Assembly (NCBI GenBank): GCA_030612185.1
Contig: JAUWOI010000279.1
Location: 1-6,136, forward strand
Reading direction: 5' to 3'
Source of the DNA: Anaerolineae bacterium
GTDB lineage: Bacteria; Chloroflexota; Anaerolineae; B4-G1
DNA: 6,136 bases
Numbering within the stretch: the stretch's first letter is position 1; each line of letters opens with the position of its first letter. Positions 5,785-6,136 of this stretch are shown in pieces. Both the position numbers and the translations under genes were made by a program. The notes under the pieces were generated by a model, which was not told the origin of the DNA, did not search any database, and saw only the letters and a program-made list of their open reading frames with translations.

Positions 5785-5826
5785 TCCTGAGCCTGTCGCT
5801 TGTACTGAGCTTGTCGAAGTGAAGGA
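5785..5826 (-). repeat. Dispersed short repeat, copy D (longer, duplicated form)
   Basis: Reverse-orientation copy containing TCCTGAGCCTGTCG directly followed by a second unit, TACTGAGCTTGTCGAAG (5802-5818), and ending AAGGA. The internal reiteration suggests the repeat grew by tandem duplication or nested insertion. Confidence 0.7.
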
Positions 5827-6136
5827 CACATCCCACGCTCTTTGTGGACCCCGGCAGACCCTCCGAGCACTCACCTTATCGCGCTCTCTGTATTGGCTTC
5901 TGGCCCGTTAACACCATCGCCATCTGCATTTCGGAACTGCCGTCCTTGCTCTCTAACGAGGCTATATCAAGACCTCAGGGAGTGCGGCCTGCCTGTCAGC
6001 AGACAGGTCTCCCCTACGGGCTACGTGGTTCCCTGTGTACGCCTCAACCGCTTCGTTCGGTAATGTTCACATCTCCTGAACTACCTTCCTAACAGTTGCA
6101 ACACTCGGTATGGGTGGGTGGTTAGCCCTTACCCAG

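Larger units (their letters stand above)
5604..6136 (-). ncRNA. Probable group II intron 5' region (domain I-like), truncated remnant
   Basis: Read on the minus strand from the right edge, the sequence resembles domain I of chloroplast-like (CL) group II introns as I remember them. The blocks are ATACCGAGTGTTGCAACTG (6093-6111), then GTGAACATTACCGAACGAAG and CGGTTGAGGCGTAC (6037-6070), then a 'GATGGTGTTAACGG' block near 5904-5917. Complementary AGGGTCT (5856-5862) and AGACCCT (5689-5695) could form a stem whose loop has been filled by repeat copies C and D. The 5' end lies beyond the window. Further along the minus strand there is no reverse transcriptase frame and no recognisable domain V: the sequence runs into repeats and then the end of the membrane gene. 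I therefore read it as a decayed or 5'-only intron fragment. No protein in this stretch is credible. Confidence 0.5.

Noticed and set aside
5540..5911. Plus-strand frames of 69-123 codons in the 3' region
   Set aside because: They are translations of dispersed repeats (peptides such as LRLRSGQAS) and of the intron-like sequence, with no domain and no ribosome binding site.

Overview
The window looks like a bacterial chromosome segment, most probably from a Chloroflexota (Anaerolineae-like) organism or a similar lineage. This is inferred from gene style and repeats, not from a marker gene. The supporting signs are a Tat-exported SH3/YkuD L,D-transpeptidase, a PadR regulator translationally coupled to a multi-pass membrane protein, and several copies of short dispersed repeats built on 'CTTCGxCAAGCTCAGGACAGGC'. 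The left part (1 to about 1,850) is clearly GC-rich. The sequence to the right is visibly more AT-rich and full of repeats, as in an accessory or rearranged region.

Layout, left to right. (1) The 3' part of an unrecognised beta-rich protein (+, 2-718) converges on an L,D-transpeptidase gene (-, 728-1831) with 9 bp between the stop codons. (2) A MITE-like inverted-repeat element (2019-2193) and a second short inverted-repeat element (2276-2372) follow. Both lie inside the open 3' tail of a truncated gene (-, about 2377-2917) whose core resembles the helical domain of DUF4037-type nucleotidyltransferase proteins. (3) Overlapping that gene's 5' end is an intact-looking 262-aa protein of unknown function (-, 2848-3636), with a possible but unproven RNase H-like core. 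(4) Upstream of it lies a structured palindromic element (3665-3796) with attC-like ends. (5) A strong sigma70-type promoter carrying two candidate operator palindromes drives a two-gene operon: a PadR-family repressor (3969-4322) and a membrane protein of about 8 segments with a PadR-partner-like N-terminus (4319-5398). (6) The last ~740 bp hold no credible gene. They contain a 7-bp hairpin with a GAAA/TTTC loop, four copies of a dispersed repeat (one split by a 34-bp palindrome-bearing insert), and, on the minus strand at the right edge, sequence resembling domain I of a group II intron. No reverse transcriptase or domain V is seen downstream of it.

The only clear functional unit is the PadR/membrane-protein operon: an autoregulated repressor and its partner, probably responding to a membrane or small-molecule signal. 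No defence system, CRISPR array or complete mobile element was found. The more interesting points are the layered repeats, the eroded intron, the attC-like element and the chimeric ORF.
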